Below are positions 1-7,362 of a stretch of DNA of 51,821 bases, piece by piece. Positions within the stretch are counted from its first letter, which is position 1. Every line of letters begins with the position of its first letter. This DNA is from Streptomyces sp. JJ38. Lineage in GTDB: Bacteria > Actinomycetota > Actinomycetes > Streptomycetales > Streptomycetaceae. The notes under the pieces were generated by a model. The model had not been told where the DNA came from and made no database searches. It was given only the letters and a program-made list of their open reading frames with translations. The position numbers and the translations under genes were made by a program. The stretch lies in assembly GCF_019303475.1 (NCBI RefSeq), contig NZ_JABLSI010000037.1, forward strand, positions 1 through 51,821, in the 5' to 3' direction.

Positions 1-869
1 CCGCCGCACCGCCGGAGGCCGCCGCACCGCCGGACGCCGCGGTGCCGCCGGGCTGCGCACCGGCGGGCGCCGGCGCACCGGGACCGGCCGGACGCGGACG
101 CCGTGCCCCGGCTGTGGAGTGCCACCGCGTCACCGTGTCCTACGGTCCCGGTTCGCGCCCCGTCGTGGACGGTCTGGACCTGGTGGTGGAGGAGGGCGAG
201 CACCTCGCCGTGCTGGGGCCGAGCGGGATCGGCAAGTCGACCCTCACCCATGTGCTGTCGGGACTGATGGCCCCCGACCGTGGCAGCGTGCACCTGGCCG
301 GGCAGCCGGTCGCCGGGCGGACACGCGGGGAGCTGGCCCGCCTGCGGGCCGTTCTGCCGCAGCAGGCGTACGTGTTCACCGGCTCACTCGAGGACAACCT
401 GCGGCTGCTGCGCCCCGATGCCCGCGCCGCCGACGTCCGGGCCGCCGCGGAGGCGCTGCTCCCGGACGAACTGCTGCGCCGGCTCGGCGGGCTGGCCGGA
501 GCGATCCGGCCCGGCACGCTGTCCGAGGGCGAACGCCAACTGATCTGTCTGGCACGGGCCCACCTCGCTCAGGCGCCCCTGCTGATCCTGGACGAGGCGA
601 CATGTCATCTCGACCCGAGCGCGGAGGCGCACGCGGAACGGTTCCTGGCGACGCGGAGCGGCACGCTGCTGGTGGTCGCCCACCGGCTGTCGTCCGCGCG
701 CCGCGCCCATCGGGTGCTGCTGCTGGACGACGCGGAGACGGCGTGCGGGACCCACGGCCAACTGCTCCGGCGCTCTTCCGCGTACCGCCGCCTCCTCGGC
801 CACGCCGAACCCGGAGCGGCGGGCCCCACGGCCGTGAGCGCCCTGCCGCTTCCCCCGGGTGGCCGATGA
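1..869 (+). CDS. ABC transporter ATP-binding domain, 5' end outside the window
   Basis: This is the C-terminal ATPase domain of an ABC transporter. The reading frame is open from base 3, so the gene begins left of the window. A Pro/Ala-rich stretch (about bases 3-115) looks like a linker from an upstream membrane domain. The ATPase core shows Walker A GPSGIGKST (about 217-243), the signature LSEGERQ (about 520-540), Walker B LLILDEA (about 580-600) and the H-loop histidine in VVAHRL (about 673-690). A single fused ATPase after a linker suits a homo- or heterodimeric exporter of the type often found in peptide or natural-product clusters, but the substrate cannot be read. The gene converges on the LuxR regulator, with only 12 nt between the stop codons. 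The domain call is secure. The exporter call is inferred, because the membrane part is not visible. Confidence 0.85.
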   Translation, partial: AAPPEAAAPPDAAVPPGCAPAGAGAPGPAGRGRRAPAVECHRVTVSYGPGSRPVVDGLDLVVEEGEHLAVLGPSGIGKSTLTHVLSGLMAPDRGSVHLAGQPVAGRTRGELARLRAVLPQQAYVFTGSLEDNLRLLRPDARAADVRAAAEALLPDELLRRLGGLAGAIRPGTLSEGERQLICLARAHLAQAPLLILDEATCHLDPSAEAHAERFLATRSGTLLVVAHRLSSARRAHRVLLLDDAETACGTHGQLLRRSSAYRRLLGHAEPGAAGPTAVSALPLPPGGR

Positions 870-881
870 CTCCGCGGGCCC

Positions 882-1460
882 TCAGATCCAGCCCGCCTGC
901 CGGCCGATGCGGACGGCGTCCAGCCGGTTGCGGGCCCCCGCCTTCCGCGTGGCGGACGCGATGTAGTTGCGCACCGTGCCCAGGGACAGGTGCAGGGTCG
1001 CCGCGATGTCGGCGGTCGACGCCCCCTCCGCCGCCAGGACCAGCACTCCGCGCTCGCGTTGGGTCAGCGGCATCTCGGCCGCTTGCAGGAGGCTGAGCGC
1101 GAGCGATCCGTCGATGAACTCTCCGCCCCTCGCCACGCGGTGGACGGCGTCGATGAGCCGGCCCCGGGGTCCGTCCTTGTCCACGTACCCGGCCGCCCCG
1201 GCCTCGTAGGCCCGGCGCAGCGCACCGGCCTGGTCGGGCGCAACGAGCACCAGCAGTGCCCCTCCGCCCCGCAGGCTGACCCCCGGGCGCAGCGACGCGG
1301 CGTCGGTGATCCAGACGTCCACCGCACCCCGGACCGCCGCATCGCGCTCGACCTCCTCCCAGGAGGCTTCCGAGACCTCCAGCGATTCGTCCGAGCGCAA
1401 TAACGCCGCGAGCGACGCCTTGAGCAGATTGTGCTCGTGCACCACCACAACGTGAACCAT
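882..1460 (-). CDS. LuxR-family regulator with atypical receiver domain
   Basis: This 192-aa DNA-binding protein has a response-regulator-like N-terminal half and a C-terminal LuxR helix-turn-helix (LTQRERGVLVLAAEG onward, last 60 residues). The ATG at 1460 is preferred because a GGAG lies 7-8 nt upstream. A TTG four codons earlier lacks one. The receiver is degenerate: where active receivers have an acidic pair after the first strand, this one has H-E-H-N. An Asp (in WITDA) and a Lys (in YVDKDG) sit at the usual phospho-site and switch positions. It may therefore act without phosphorylation, or bind a ligand. No kinase gene is adjacent within the window. The neighbouring ABC exporter gene is convergent, so a functional link is only a guess from proximity. 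Confidence 0.85.
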   Translation of the reverse strand: MVHVVVVHEHNLLKASLAALLRSDESLEVSEASWEEVERDAAVRGAVDVWITDAASLRPGVSLRGGGALLVLVAPDQAGALRRAYEAGAAGYVDKDGPRGRLIDAVHRVARGGEFIDGSLALSLLQAAEMPLTQRERGVLVLAAEGASTADIAATLHLSLGTVRNYIASATRKAGARNRLDAVRIGRQAGWI

Positions 1461-1472
1461 CGCGGTCTCCAA

Positions 1473-1915
1473 CCCCCTGCTCCTGCGGATATCCCGTGAG
1501 ACGGGACGTAGACACGCCTCGCTCGACGATCCCTTAACGTGTCCGGTCTGTCACACACAGTCGCAGTACGATTATCACGACGCTTCGGGGGCGCGGAAGT
1601 GGCGCAGGAAAGCCCGTCTCGCACACACCGTGCACCCCGTGCGCCCGGCGCGTGCCCCCGAAGCGCGTTTCACTTCCCTCGCCGCAGGCTGCCGGCAGTT
1701 CACGTGTCCGGCGGCCTCAGCCGACGGTGTCGCGCGGCCGCTCGGGGCCGAGGGCGCCGACGGCCTCCGTACGGCTCGACGCGCACACGACGAGCTCCTC
1801 CCTTCCCCGGCCGAGGGGGCGCGGTCCGCGAACCGCACGGCCTCGCCGTCGGTCGGCCGGTGAGCGGCAGGACGTTGGGCGGCGGCCGTGGCGACGGTGA
1901 CGCCGAGCGGGCCGC
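1473..1915. other. Non-coding stretch with a possible decayed gene end
   Basis: No convincing gene is seen here. The right side is the 3' flank of terC and the left side holds the upstream region of the LuxR regulator, including a short dyad near 1492-1506. On the minus strand, bases 1717-1800 read as a protein end (LGPERPRDTVG, then stop). The same ending, with a few changes, recurs at 8854-8890. This suggests remnants of two related genes, but no start codon or family can be assigned. Confidence 0.4.
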
Positions 1916-2935
1916 TCAGTGGCGGTCGCCCTCGTGGTCGGAGTCCCCGGGCCGGGAGGGGTGGGCGCGCAGGGAGCCGGGGTGGGCCTTGGCGGTCGGG
2001 TCCTGCCTGGTCTTGACGAGGCTCGCCACGGTGACGACGGCCAGGACGACGGCGATGACGGCGAGGCTGAGCGGCGTGGGGATCTCGGGGACGCCGTCGT
2101 CCACGTCGACGTGGGCCCAGTGCAGGATGAGTTTGACGCCGATGAACGCGAGGATCAGCGCGAGCCCGGCGGACAGGTACACCAGCCGGTCCAGCAGCCC
2201 CTTGACGAGGAAGTACAGGGCGCGCAGGCCGAGCAGGGCGAAGGCGTTGGCCGCGAAGACGATGTAGGGCTCCTGGGTGACGCCGAAGACCGCGGGGATG
2301 GAGTCGAGCGCGAAGAGCAGGTCGATGCTGCCGATGGCGAGCAGGACGACGAACAGCGGGGTGACCATCCGGCGCCCGTCGACGCGGGTGAGGAGCCTGC
2401 CGCCGACGTAGTCGTCCGTGACCGGCAGCAGTCGGCGGGCCGCCTTGACCACGGGGTTGTCCTCGATGTCCGGGTCCTCGTCGCGGTGCCGGAACAACTG
2501 CACGGCCGTGTAGATGAGCAGCAGGCCGAAGAGCAGGAACATGAACGAGAACAGCGCCAGCAGGGTGGCACCGAGGACGATGAAGACCGCGCGCATCGCC
2601 AGGGCGAGCACGATGCCGAAGGTGAGCACCTTGTGCTGGTGCTCGGCCGGTACGGCGAAGGTGGTCATGATGATGACGAAGACGAACAGGTTGTCGACCG
2701 ACAGGCTCTTCTCGACGATGTAGCCGGCGAAGTACTCGGTGCCGAGCTCGCCGCCGTACCGCGCGGCGAACCAGACCCCGAAGGCCAGCGCGACGAGGAT
2801 GTAGAACACCGACCAGGCGGTGGCCTCACCGAAGCCGACGCGGTGGGGGCGCAGGGCGGCCAGGACCAGGTCGACGGCCAGCAGGGCGAGGATCAGCCCG
2901 ACGGTGACGGCCCAGGTGAGTGCGCTGATGTCCAC
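1916..2935 (-). CDS. terC: TerC family integral membrane protein
   Basis: This 339-aa protein is a polytopic membrane protein of the TerC/Alx family, linked in other bacteria to tellurite resistance and to metal (notably manganese) export or protein metallation at the membrane. Seven or more hydrophobic segments span residues 1-310. Both family motifs are present: EKSLSVDNLFVF and DLLFALDSIPAVFGVT, which contain the conserved acidic residues. The C-terminal tail is hydrophilic and His-rich, and may bind metal. The GTG at 2935 is chosen because GGAGG sits 4-5 nt upstream and the first transmembrane helix begins right after it. The frame stays open upstream for hundreds of codons, but that part is not protein-like. 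The gene stands alone; its upstream region contains the nuoA-like relic. Substrate and regulation are not visible. Confidence 0.9.
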   Translation of the reverse strand: MDISALTWAVTVGLILALLAVDLVLAALRPHRVGFGEATAWSVFYILVALAFGVWFAARYGGELGTEYFAGYIVEKSLSVDNLFVFVIIMTTFAVPAEHQHKVLTFGIVLALAMRAVFIVLGATLLALFSFMFLLFGLLLIYTAVQLFRHRDEDPDIEDNPVVKAARRLLPVTDDYVGGRLLTRVDGRRMVTPLFVVLLAIGSIDLLFALDSIPAVFGVTQEPYIVFAANAFALLGLRALYFLVKGLLDRLVYLSAGLALILAFIGVKLILHWAHVDVDDGVPEIPTPLSLAVIAVVLAVVTVASLVKTRQDPTAKAHPGSLRAHPSRPGDSDHEGDRH

Positions 2936-3713
2936 CGTTCCTCCGTGCCGCGTCCGTCCCGCCGTGCTCGCCCCGGCCCATGTCGGCCCGCCGGTGGGGC
3001 CGAGCGACCAGGTTCCCACTCGGCGGCGGCCGGCGCGGCAACGGCACACGGGGGTGTCGGCCCCGGGGCCGCCCTTTCGGGAGGCACCGGCGTCGCGCGG
3101 TGCGTGCGGCGCCCCCGGCTCGGCCCTCGGGGCCTTTCGGCGGGGACGACACGGCCGCCGTGCGCCGGTCGGGTGACACGGAGAACGGAGCGGCTCCGGG
3201 CCCGTACGGGAAGGCCGACTCGACCCTGCCCGCGGGGCGCGGCTCCGGACGCCTGGGCAGAGCATGCGGGACTTGCTCGACGTGGGCGCCATGCTGGCGC
3301 CGGCGGTCGGTCCGGTGGCCGGGCCGCGCGGGCCGCACCGGCTGCCGGCCGTCCGCGCGGAGCCCCTGCTCGCCGCGCCGCTCCACCGGGCATAGCGGTG
3401 TCCGGCGTGGAAACCGCCGGGGTGAACATCGCTGTGGACTCCACCGCGAACACCGCCGCCGGCGTGCGGATCCTCTCCGGGGTCCCAGCGTGGCTGACGG
3501 CCTCGGAACAGGCACCGATCGTCGCATCGAGCGCCGGGCCGGGGCCTGGTCGGCGCACTCCTCGCCGCCACTCCATCGCGCCCCACAGCCTTCGGCCCCC
3601 TGCCATGCCAGGGCGCTGAAGGCCGGGTCGACCGTCGCGCCGACGGAACCTCACGACCAGAGACCGCGTTGGGGAGACCGAGCGACCAATCGAGCGCAGG
3701 GGGTTTCCGTTTC
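2936..3713. other. Intergenic region between terC and the spermidine-synthase-like gene
   Basis: This 778-bp region separates divergent genes and should carry both promoters, which I could not place with confidence. Its middle (about 3160-3395) is a degraded copy of the nuoA upstream region and 5' end, annotated separately. From 3396 to 3713 no protein-like reading frame or hairpin was recognised. Confidence 0.6.
3160..3395 (+). pseudogene. Decayed partial copy of the nuoA upstream region and 5' end
   Basis: Bases 3160-3390 align with 10730-10955, which is about 100 bp upstream of nuoA plus its first 40 codons. The shared stretch includes a block identical for 18 nt (GGCCGACTCGACCCTGCC), the AGAGCATGCGGGACTT start context, and the block encoding VRAEPLLAAP. 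The remnant reads MRDLLDVGAML from 3264 and ends at a TAG at 3393-3395, 43 codons long against 116 in nuoA. Several hydrophobic Leu codons have become Pro (CTG to CCG), and the GAGGAG ribosome-binding site has become GGGCAG. It is therefore almost certainly not translated as a membrane subunit. The rest of nuoA is absent. Whether the upstream part still works as a promoter is unknown. Confidence 0.8.
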
Positions 3714-4397
3714 ATGACGTTCCAGGCCACCGATGGAACGGCCCCGTTGGTGCTTGACCGCCGTACTGGACCGCACGGCGAGGTGGTTCTACGCCGTCGG
3801 AAAGACACCTACGAAATCATCGTGAACGGCTGTTTTCTGATGGACACGTCCGATGGACGCTCCGAACGCCTCCTCGTCGATGCCGCTCTGGAGCGGGTGA
3901 CAGCCGCAGACCCCGCGATCCTGATCGGCGGGCTCGGCGTGGGGTTCTCGCTCGCCCACGCGAGCGGGCAGTCACGCTGGTCCCGGATCGTCGTGGCCGA
4001 ACGCGAAGACGCCGTGATCGGCTGGCACCGTGCAGGTCCGTTGAGTGCGTTCACCGCCACCGCTCTGTCCGATCCGCGGGTGAGCGTTCTCCACACCGAT
4101 CTCAACGATCACCTGCGGGCCCCGGGCGAGCCGTATGACGCCCTCTGCCTCGACATCGACAACGGCCCCGACTGGACCGTCACCGATGGCAATCAGAGCC
4201 TCTACTCTCCGAGTGGACTGGCGGCCTGCCGTGCCCGTCTCGCCCCGGGGGGGATGCTGGCCATCTGGTCCGCCCGGCCCTCCTCCGCGTTTGAGAGGGC
4301 TCTCGAGCGTGCCGGGTTCGAGGACGTGCACACCCAGGAGGTGCGCGTCGCGCGCGGGGTCCCGGACGCCGTACACCTTGCTCGCAGCCCCGTCTGA
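3714..4397 (+). CDS. Spermidine-synthase-like methyltransferase-fold protein
   Basis: This 227-aa protein has the Rossmann fold of the spermidine synthase/methyltransferase group. It carries a glycine-rich nucleotide-binding motif (IGGLGVG, residues 71-77), an acidic residue after the next strand (VVAERED), the DALCLDIDNGPDW strand-loop, and a LAPGGMLAIWS strand typical of these enzymes. It lacks the N-terminal beta-barrel of true polyamine synthases and is shorter (227 against about 280-300 aa), so a polyamine product is doubtful. It probably binds S-adenosylmethionine or its decarboxylated form. The ATG at 3714 is preferred over a TTG at 3669, although the ribosome-binding site (AGGGGG) is about 11 nt away. 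Its codon use is less GC-biased at third positions than its neighbours'. It has no operon partner. Confidence 0.7.
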   Translation: MTFQATDGTAPLVLDRRTGPHGEVVLRRRKDTYEIIVNGCFLMDTSDGRSERLLVDAALERVTAADPAILIGGLGVGFSLAHASGQSRWSRIVVAEREDAVIGWHRAGPLSAFTATALSDPRVSVLHTDLNDHLRAPGEPYDALCLDIDNGPDWTVTDGNQSLYSPSGLAACRARLAPGGMLAIWSARPSSAFERALERAGFEDVHTQEVRVARGVPDAVHLARSPV

Positions 4398-4641
4398 GCT
4401 GGACGCTCTCGGGGACCTTGAACGCTCGGCCCCGTGCGGAGAAGCAGGCGGGGCCACTCGAATGGGGCATGAATGTGCTCCGGTCGCCTCCGGACGTCGC
4501 ACGCGCCGGGCCGGTGACCCACGGCGGCACCCGCCTCGGCCGCCCGACGGCTCACCGGGCCGAACAGCCCGCGGCCAACGCGCATGACTCCAGGTCACCG
4601 CATACGCTGCCCTCGGGGACGCGTCGCCCACGGGAGCACTC
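4398..4641. other. Short intergenic region with possible promoter for the LuxR regulator
   Basis: No gene is seen in these 244 bases. A TACGCT at 4603-4608 could serve as a -10 box for the downstream regulator, about 34 nt before its ATG, but no good -35 was found. The G-rich ribosome-binding site GGGAG lies just before the ATG. Confidence 0.3.
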
Positions 4642-6285
4642 ATGGCCACGGTTGATCCACGTACGCAGGGTCGCGAGGCGTACGAGCGGCTGGCCTGGCG
4701 GGAGGCGTACGACCAGCTGACGGCCGCCGACCGGCAGGGCACGCTGGCGGCCGAGGATCTCGACCGGATGGCGCGGGCGGCGTATCTGACCGGTGCCGTC
4801 GACGCCGCGACCGGGGCCTGGGAGCGGGCCCATCGCGCGTTCCTGGACCGAGGGGACGCGGCGTCGGCCGTGCGGTGTGCGTTCTGGCTCGGGCTCACGC
4901 TCCTCCTCGGGGGCGAACACGCCTTGGGCGGTGGCTGGCTGGCCCGGGCTCAGCACACCCTCGACGACGCGGCGCTCGACTGTGTGGAGCACGGGTACAC
5001 ACGTGTTCCCATGGCGCTGGGGGCGTTGCAGGGTGGCGACGCCGAGGCGGCGAGGCGCTCGTTCGTGGAGATCACCGAGCTCGCCGACCGCTTCGGCGAC
5101 AGCGACCTGCGAGCGCTCGGGAGGCTGGGGCAGGGGCAGGCGCTGATGGCACAGGGCCGGCCGGCGCCGGGCGTGGTGATGCTGGACGAGGCGATGGTGG
5201 CGGTGACCACGGGAGAGGTGTCGCCCCTCGCCGCCGGAATCGTCTACTGCGCCGTGATCCTCGCCTGCCGCGGGATCTTCGACTTCCGCCGCGTGCAGGA
5301 GTGGACCGCGGCACTGAGCCGTTGGTGCGACGGGCAACAGGACCTCAGGCCCTACCGGGGCCAGTGCATGGTGCACCGTTCGGAGATCATGCAGCTGCGC
5401 GGCGAGTGGGCCGACGCCATGGACGAGGCACGGCGGGCATGCGAGCACCTGGCCGTCGTGCCCGGTGACCCGGTGCTGGGCATGGCGCTGTACCAGCGGG
5501 CCGAGCTGCTCCGGCTGCGCGGCGAGTTCTCGCGGGCCGAGAGCTGCTACCGCGAGGCCGGTGACCGGGGACATTCGGCGCAGCCGGGGCTGGCCCTGCT
5601 CCGGCTGGCGCAGGGGCGGCCGGATGACGCGGCCGCCGCCATCCGCCGGACCCTCATGGAGACCGAGGGAGCGGAGGAACGGACCAGGGTGCTGGCCGGC
5701 TACGTGGAGATCGAGCTCGCCGTCGGAGCCGTCGAGGAGGCGCAGCTGGCGGTGGACGAGCTGGACAAGATCGCCGCCGGCTTCGACTCGCCGTACCTGC
5801 GGGCGGTGGCGGCGCACGCACACGGGTCCGTGCTGCTGGCCGCCGGTGACCCGGAGGCCGCGTGCATCGCCCTGCGCCGGGCGTGGGTCGCCTGGCACGA
5901 GAACGAGGCTGCGTATGAGGCGGCGCGGGTGCGGCTGAAGCTGGCACGGGCGTACCACCGGATCGGCGACCACGACACGGCCGAGATGGAGCTGGAGGCC
6001 GCCTACCGGGTCTTCGAACGGCTGGGCGCGATGCCGGCGCTGGAGGAGACGCGGGCACTCCTGGGCCGGGAGGGCCGGACGGAGGGCGGCCCCGGAGGGC
6101 TGACGCCTCGCGAGGTCGAGGTGCTCCGCCTGGTCGCGACGGGCGCGTCGAACCGGAAGATCGCGGACCGTCTCGTCATCAGCGACAAGACGGTCGCCCG
6201 GCACGTGAGCAACCTGTTCACCAAGCTGGGCGTCTCCTCGCGGGCCGCCGCCACCGCGTATGCCTACGAGCACGACCTCGTCTAG
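4642..6285 (+). CDS. Large LuxR-family transcriptional regulator with helical repeats
   Basis: This 547-aa regulator has a long alpha-helical N-terminal and central part, with repeating A/L/E-rich helices resembling tetratricopeptide-type repeats (about residues 10-480). A LuxR helix-turn-helix follows (LTPREVEVLRLVATGASN onward, residues about 487-547). There is no Walker A motif, so it is not a full LAL or MalT-type ATPase. It resembles the ATPase-less regulators found next to small-molecule enzymes in Streptomyces. GGGAG lies about 7 nt before the ATG. It is followed 144 nt downstream by the hydrolase-fold and FAD oxidoreductase genes on the same strand, which are its likely targets. Between them, repeated GGCATG elements (about 6337-6352) could be part of an operator. 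DNA binding is a safe inference; the inducer is unknown. Confidence 0.85.
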   Translation: MATVDPRTQGREAYERLAWREAYDQLTAADRQGTLAAEDLDRMARAAYLTGAVDAATGAWERAHRAFLDRGDAASAVRCAFWLGLTLLLGGEHALGGGWLARAQHTLDDAALDCVEHGYTRVPMALGALQGGDAEAARRSFVEITELADRFGDSDLRALGRLGQGQALMAQGRPAPGVVMLDEAMVAVTTGEVSPLAAGIVYCAVILACRGIFDFRRVQEWTAALSRWCDGQQDLRPYRGQCMVHRSEIMQLRGEWADAMDEARRACEHLAVVPGDPVLGMALYQRAELLRLRGEFSRAESCYREAGDRGHSAQPGLALLRLAQGRPDDAAAAIRRTLMETEGAEERTRVLAGYVEIELAVGAVEEAQLAVDELDKIAAGFDSPYLRAVAAHAHGSVLLAAGDPEAACIALRRAWVAWHENEAAYEAARVRLKLARAYHRIGDHDTAEMELEAAYRVFERLGAMPALEETRALLGREGRTEGGPGGLTPREVEVLRLVATGASNRKIADRLVISDKTVARHVSNLFTKLGVSSRAAATAYAYEHDLV

Positions 6286-6429
6286 GACCGGGAGCCGGAC
6301 GCGGCGCCGGGCCGCCTGCACAGAAATACCCATACGGCATGCACCGGCATGTTGGTTGACACCACCGATGCGGACGCCGCCGCCGGACTCGGACCCTTGC
6401 TGCGTAGGCACTGAGCAAGGAGGCCCGAG

Positions 6430-7362
6430 ATGAGCACGCAGAACAGTGCGACGCGACCCGAGGGACCGGCCGGGCAGCCGGTGCGCGACCGGCTGCTGGC
6501 CGCGATGCCGCTGACCGAGCGGCGGATCCAGCTGGCGACGGTGTCCACCGCCGTGCTGGAGGGCGGCGACGGCCCACCGCTCGTGCTGCTGCACGGCCAG
6601 GGCGAGTTCGCCCCCGTCTGGATCAATGTGGTCCCCGACCTGGTCAGGACCCACCGGGTGATCGTTCCCGACCTGCCCGGCCACGGCGCCTCGGAGGTGC
6701 AGGACGGCGGTCGCCTCGACGCCGGCACGGTCGTGACCTGGCTCGACGAGCTGATCGACCGGACCTGCGGGGCGAGGCCCCCCGTGCTGGCCGGCCACCT
6801 GCTGGGGGGCGCGATCGCCGCGCGGTACGCGGTGCACCACAGCGACCGTGTGGCCCACCTGGTCCTGGTCGAGACGATGGGTCTGGGCTGGTTCCGGCCG
6901 GCGCCGAGCTTCGCGGCGCCCATGATGGGTTTCCTCGCCCGGCCCACCGCGAAGAGCCGGGACCGTTTGTTCAACCAGTGCTTCCTCGACATGGACCGGG
7001 CGGGCGAACGGACGGGAGCGCAGTGGCAGCCGCTGTTGGACTACGCCCTGGACCGCGCCCGCACACCGAGCGTGCAGGTGGCGATGCGCGGCATCATCCC
7101 GCGCGTCGGCGTACCGCCGATCCCGCCCGGCGATCTCGCGCGCATCAGCGTTCCCACCGATCTGATCCACGGTCGGCACGGCCTTCAGGTGCGGCTGCGG
7201 ACGGCCGAGGCGGCGAGTGCCCGGTACGGCTGGCCGCTGCACATCATCGAGGAGTGCCGGGACGACCCGGCCGTCGAGCAGCCGGAAGCGTTCCTGGACG
7301 CGCTGCGCACCGCGATCGGGGTGGCGGGCGATTCCGGGGCATCGGGGGAGGAGCCGACATGA
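6430..7362 (+). CDS. Alpha/beta-hydrolase-fold protein lacking the catalytic triad
   Basis: This 310-aa protein has a clear alpha/beta-hydrolase fold: the oxyanion-loop motif VLLHGQGE, the strand-turn VPDLPGHGAS, and the nucleophile-elbow region. The elbow reads GHLLGG, so Leu124 stands where the family has the catalytic Ser. The usual acid position (GRHD in relatives) is Gly251 (GRHGLQV), and the usual His before DPxxEQP is Asp278. All three catalytic residues thus look lost, while the fold motifs and the EQPEAF terminus are kept. It may be a binding protein, a chaperone-like partner, or an enzyme with different chemistry. An AGGAGG-like site (AAGGAGGCC) precedes the ATG. Its stop overlaps the start of the FAD oxidoreductase (ATGA), so the two proteins are probably made together. 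Confidence 0.85.
   Translation: MSTQNSATRPEGPAGQPVRDRLLAAMPLTERRIQLATVSTAVLEGGDGPPLVLLHGQGEFAPVWINVVPDLVRTHRVIVPDLPGHGASEVQDGGRLDAGTVVTWLDELIDRTCGARPPVLAGHLLGGAIAARYAVHHSDRVAHLVLVETMGLGWFRPAPSFAAPMMGFLARPTAKSRDRLFNQCFLDMDRAGERTGAQWQPLLDYALDRARTPSVQVAMRGIIPRVGVPPIPPGDLARISVPTDLIHGRHGLQVRLRTAEAASARYGWPLHIIEECRDDPAVEQPEAFLDALRTAIGVAGDSGASGEEPT

Noticed and set aside
1916..3808. A 630-codon minus-strand open frame containing terC
   Set aside because: Only the part from the GTG at 2935 is TerC. The upstream 290 codons are Arg/Pro/Gly-rich shadow sequence running over the nuoA relic, and GGAGG precedes the GTG.
3714..4397. True spermidine synthase
   Set aside because: The N-terminal barrel and full length of polyamine synthases are missing, and no polyamine genes are nearby. 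It is annotated only as spermidine-synthase-like.
4552..7242. An 896-codon minus-strand open frame
   Set aside because: It is antisense to the LuxR regulator and hydrolase genes. Its composition (His/Arg/Gln/Gly-rich) is the usual shadow of GC-rich coding DNA and shows no domain.
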